From: Verrucomicrobiales bacterium
GTDB lineage: Bacteria; Verrucomicrobiota; Verrucomicrobiia; Limisphaerales; RI-55
Length of the DNA stretch: 8,920 bases
Reading direction: 5' to 3'
Assembly (NCBI GenBank): GCA_003484235.1
Contig: DNDP01000066.1
Location: 610-9,529, forward strand
Shown: one piece after another, positions 6,875 to 8,920 of the stretch
How positions within the stretch are numbered: the stretch's first letter is position 1
How the letters are laid out: every line of letters begins with the position of its first letter
The notes under the pieces: generated by a model
The model's database searches: none
What the model saw: only the letters and a program-made list of their open reading frames with translations
What the model was told of the DNA's origin: nothing
Translations under genes and position numbers: made by a program

Positions 6875-8068
6875 ATGAACCTTCGCGCCCTGCTACGATC
6901 CCTTCCCGCCGCCCTGATCACGGCTTCCCTCCTCAGCGCCCTGCCCGCGCAGTCCGCCGCCGTCCCGGACGGCGTCTGGGTACGCGAAGGCTACCAGCTT
7001 TCCGTCGCGGTGGATGCCCTGAAGTCGCCGCGCTTCCTGGCGTTCGGCCCGAACGGCACCCTTTATGTCAGCGTGCCCAAGGAGGGTGCGATCTACGCGT
7101 GCACGGACGCCAATGGCGACGGTATTTATGAAAAGCAGTTCGACTTCGTTGAGGGCAGGGATCCCCGGACCATCCTGCAGGGAATGCAGTGGCACGACGG
7201 CTGGCTGTGGTTCGCCCAGTTGAATTCCATTTCCAAGGCCCGTGACACCGACGGCGACGGCAAGGCCGACGAGATCGTGGAGGTGCTTGGCGAGGAACAA
7301 CTGCCGACCGGCGGCCGCGGCGGTCACAGCTGGCGCGCGCTGTTGATCCATGGCGGCAAGATTTACACGCACGTTGGCGATCAAACGAACGCCACCGACG
7401 AACCGATCGACGCCTCCGAGCGGAAGAAGATCTGGACGTTCAACCTCGACGGCTCGGGCAAGAAGCTGTTCGCGTCGGGCCTGCGCAATTCCGAGAAGCT
7501 GGTCATCCGCCCCGGTACCGACGAAGTGTGGGGGGTCGATCACGACATCGACGAACTCGCCCAGAAGTGGGAGACCCCCACCGTGGCCAAGTTCGGCAAG
7601 CCGATCACCAGCCACAATCCGCCGGCGGAGTTGAACCACTACCAGGAAGGGCACTTTTACGGTCACCCCTGGCTCGTCGGAAAGAACCAGCCCAACCCGA
7701 ATTTCCTGGACCACCCGAAGCTCGTCGAATACGCGAGCATGGCCACGATCCCCGAGTGGCTGATGCCCTCGCACAGCTCGGCGAATTCGCTGCTCTTCTA
7801 CACCGGCGACAAGATCCCCGGCGCGCACGGCGACGCGTTCGTCGCGCAGAAGGGCGGCTGGAACGCGGCCGAGAAAGTCGGCTACTGTCTGTCACGCGTT
7901 TACTTCGAGGACGGCCATCCGTGGGGCGAGCAGAAGATCGTCAGCTTCCTCAAGGGCGACGAAGTGCTCGGGCGCCCGGTCGACTGCGCGCAGGCGCCGG
8001 ACGGTTCGATCGTTTTCAGCGACGACTCCGGCCACAAGGTTTACCGGGTCAAATACGTCGGGAAGTAG
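6875..8068 (+). CDS. Secreted glucose/sorbosone dehydrogenase-like (PQQ-type) beta-propeller protein
   Basis: A 397-residue exported propeller related to soluble glucose/L-sorbosone dehydrogenases; in PVC bacteria such domains commonly accompany carbohydrate or compatible-solute catabolism genes. Residues 1-28 form a Sec signal peptide (LPAALITASLLSALP, cleavage near AQSA). Propeller signatures are SPRFLAFGPNGTLYVS (51-66), GKIYTHVGDQTN (161-172), SGLRNSEKLVI (201-211), EGHFYGHPW (258-266), HSSANSLLFY (300-309) and PDGSIVFSDDSGHKVYRV (375-392). Two Asp-rich loops resembling calcium-binding loops are present: DANGDGIYE (78-86) and DTDGDGKADE (124-133). No CxxCH cytochrome domain is fused, unlike many larger PVC homologues, so electrons would need a separate acceptor. 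The ATG at 6875 is chosen because it begins the signal peptide. The same frame is open back to 6071, but that part runs opposite the sigma gene. Whether PQQ is really bound, and the substrate, are unknown. Confidence 0.87.
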   Translation: MNLRALLRSLPAALITASLLSALPAQSAAVPDGVWVREGYQLSVAVDALKSPRFLAFGPNGTLYVSVPKEGAIYACTDANGDGIYEKQFDFVEGRDPRTILQGMQWHDGWLWFAQLNSISKARDTDGDGKADEIVEVLGEEQLPTGGRGGHSWRALLIHGGKIYTHVGDQTNATDEPIDASERKKIWTFNLDGSGKKLFASGLRNSEKLVIRPGTDEVWGVDHDIDELAQKWETPTVAKFGKPITSHNPPAELNHYQEGHFYGHPWLVGKNQPNPNFLDHPKLVEYASMATIPEWLMPSHSSANSLLFYTGDKIPGAHGDAFVAQKGGWNAAEKVGYCLSRVYFEDGHPWGEQKIVSFLKGDEVLGRPVDCAQAPDGSIVFSDDSGHKVYRVKYVGK

Positions 8069-8144
8069 CGGCCGTTCGCCGGTCGTTTCCCGGTTGACCG
8101 CTTGAAGAGCCAGCCGGATTTCGGCAAGGTGCACCAGATCGTCC

Positions 8145-8920
8145 GTGAAGCAGCACCTCCAGCCCGTGGAAAGTCGGCACCGGCATAGGCCCGGACATCC
8201 GTGGTTCGTCGTCCTCCTGACACTGCTGCTGGTCCGCCCGTCGGCGAGCCTTGCCTCAGGCGAACCACAGTCCCAAGGACATTGGGCCTTTCAGCCGGTG
8301 GCAGTCGGGGCGGGATCGGCCTTCAAAGCGGAGTCGGCGGCTTCACCCATAGATGGGCTGGTGCTGCGCCGCCTCCACCAGCAGGGGCTCCAAGCCAATG
8401 GCCCGGCCGACCCACACACGCTCATCCGCCGGGCGGCCTACGACCTTAGCGGCCTGCCGCCGACGCCGGAGGAAATCGCCGAGTTCGTCAACGACGAGGG
8501 ACCGGACGCCTACGCACGGCTGATCGATCGTCTCCTGGCGTCGCCGGCCTACGGCGAGCGTTGGGGCCGGTTCTGGCTCGACCTGGCGCGCTATGCGGAC
8601 ACCAACGGCGCGGACGAAAACATGGCGCACCCGAACGCCTGGCGTTACCGCGACTACGTGATCCGGTCGTTCAACCAGGACAAGCCCTATGACCAGTTCA
8701 TCCGCGAACAGCTCGCCGGCGATCTGCTGCCGCCCACGGGCGATCCGGCGGCGGACTGGGACCAGATCATCGCCACCGGGTTTCTGGCGCTGGGACCGAA
8801 GATGCTGGCCGAGCAGGACAAGGACAAGCTGCTGATCGATGTCGTTGATGAACAGATTGACGTCGTTACCAAGACCTTTCTCGGACTGACCGTCAGCTGT
8901 GCCCGCTGCCACGACCACAA
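8145..8920 (+). CDS. DUF1549 (PSCyt2) domain protein, secreted, C-terminus beyond window
   Basis: This is the N-terminal part of a large exported protein of the family found almost only in PVC bacteria, where DUF1549 is usually followed by DUF1553 and often accompanies sulfatases and other catabolic genes; its biochemical role is not settled. About 258 residues are visible. A signal peptide is clear: basic N-region, hydrophobic FVVLLTLLLV (about 25-34), then a PSASLAS cleavage region. Family landmarks follow: HWAFQPV, LIRRAAYDLSGLPPTPEE, LIDRLLASPAYGERW and FWLDLARYADTNG. The fragment ends in SCARCHDH, with C252, C255 and H256 forming the CxxCH motif of the family. No ATG exists between the in-frame stop at 8103 and the signal peptide, so translation must start at a GTG. 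I chose 8145; 8166 is the alternative. It lies 76 bp behind the propeller gene on the same strand, probably in the same operon. Confidence 0.9.
   Translation, partial: MKQHLQPVESRHRHRPGHPWFVVLLTLLLVRPSASLASGEPQSQGHWAFQPVAVGAGSAFKAESAASPIDGLVLRRLHQQGLQANGPADPHTLIRRAAYDLSGLPPTPEEIAEFVNDEGPDAYARLIDRLLASPAYGERWGRFWLDLARYADTNGADENMAHPNAWRYRDYVIRSFNQDKPYDQFIREQLAGDLLPPTGDPAADWDQIIATGFLALGPKMLAEQDKDKLLIDVVDEQIDVVTKTFLGLTVSCARCHDH

Noticed and set aside
6893..7828. 311-residue open frame on the minus strand opposite the GSDH-like gene
   Set aside because: The plus-strand frame has a signal peptide and propeller motifs; the minus frame has neither and reads as a GC-driven shadow.
8071..8099. CGGTC/GACCG hairpin and a TTGACC box between the propeller and DUF1549 genes
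   Set aside because: The 5-bp stem with an 11-nt loop has no T run, and the sequence 17 bp after TTGACC (GATTTC) is a poor -10, so neither a terminator nor a promoter is supported.

Overview
The window is GC-rich bacterial chromosomal DNA, densely coded, with strong G/C bias at third codon positions. Three family signatures point to the PVC superphylum, most likely Verrucomicrobiota, with Planctomycetota as the alternative. These are an ECF sigma factor of the TIGR02999/Pfam Sigma70_ECF type next to a Ser/Thr kinase fused to WD40 propellers, a DUF1549 (PSCyt2) secreted protein, and a secreted glucose/sorbosone-dehydrogenase-like propeller. The phylum is inferred from these families; no rRNA or other phylogenetic marker is present.

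Minus strand, read right to left. An ECF sigma factor (6793-6170) is followed after 89 bp by a 1206-residue Ser/Thr kinase with one membrane segment and two predicted WD40 propellers (6080-2460). After 270 bp comes an IorA-like [2Fe-2S] subunit (2189-1734). This overlaps by 4 nt an IorB-like molybdopterin subunit with a Tat signal (1737 to the left edge, C-terminus missing). The sigma and kinase genes look like a signalling pair. The iorAB-like genes have a good sigma70-type promoter of their own (-35 CTGACA, 17-bp spacer, -10 TATACC), so they need not depend on the signalling pair.

Plus strand. Diverging from the sigma gene across an 81-bp gap is a secreted 397-residue GSDH-like propeller (6875-8068). 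It is followed after 76 bp by a DUF1549/PSCyt2 protein with a GTG start and a signal peptide (8145 to the right edge), in which a CxxCH motif is visible just before the edge. The divergent gap contains a perfect 7-bp inverted repeat with a 9-bp spacer, a candidate operator.

Together the window shows a membrane sensor-kinase/sigma module flanked by exported oxidative functions: a molybdenum hydroxylase on one side and a propeller plus DUF1549 catabolic-type pair on the other. The most interesting detail is in the sigma factor. The usual acidic region-2.2 motif (DAED) is replaced by QPTA with a threonine. This resembles the sigma factors known to be switched on by threonine phosphorylation, and here a kinase gene lies directly downstream.

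I saw no tRNA, rRNA, CRISPR array, insertion sequence or phage gene. The long open frames opposite the real genes are judged to be antisense shadows.
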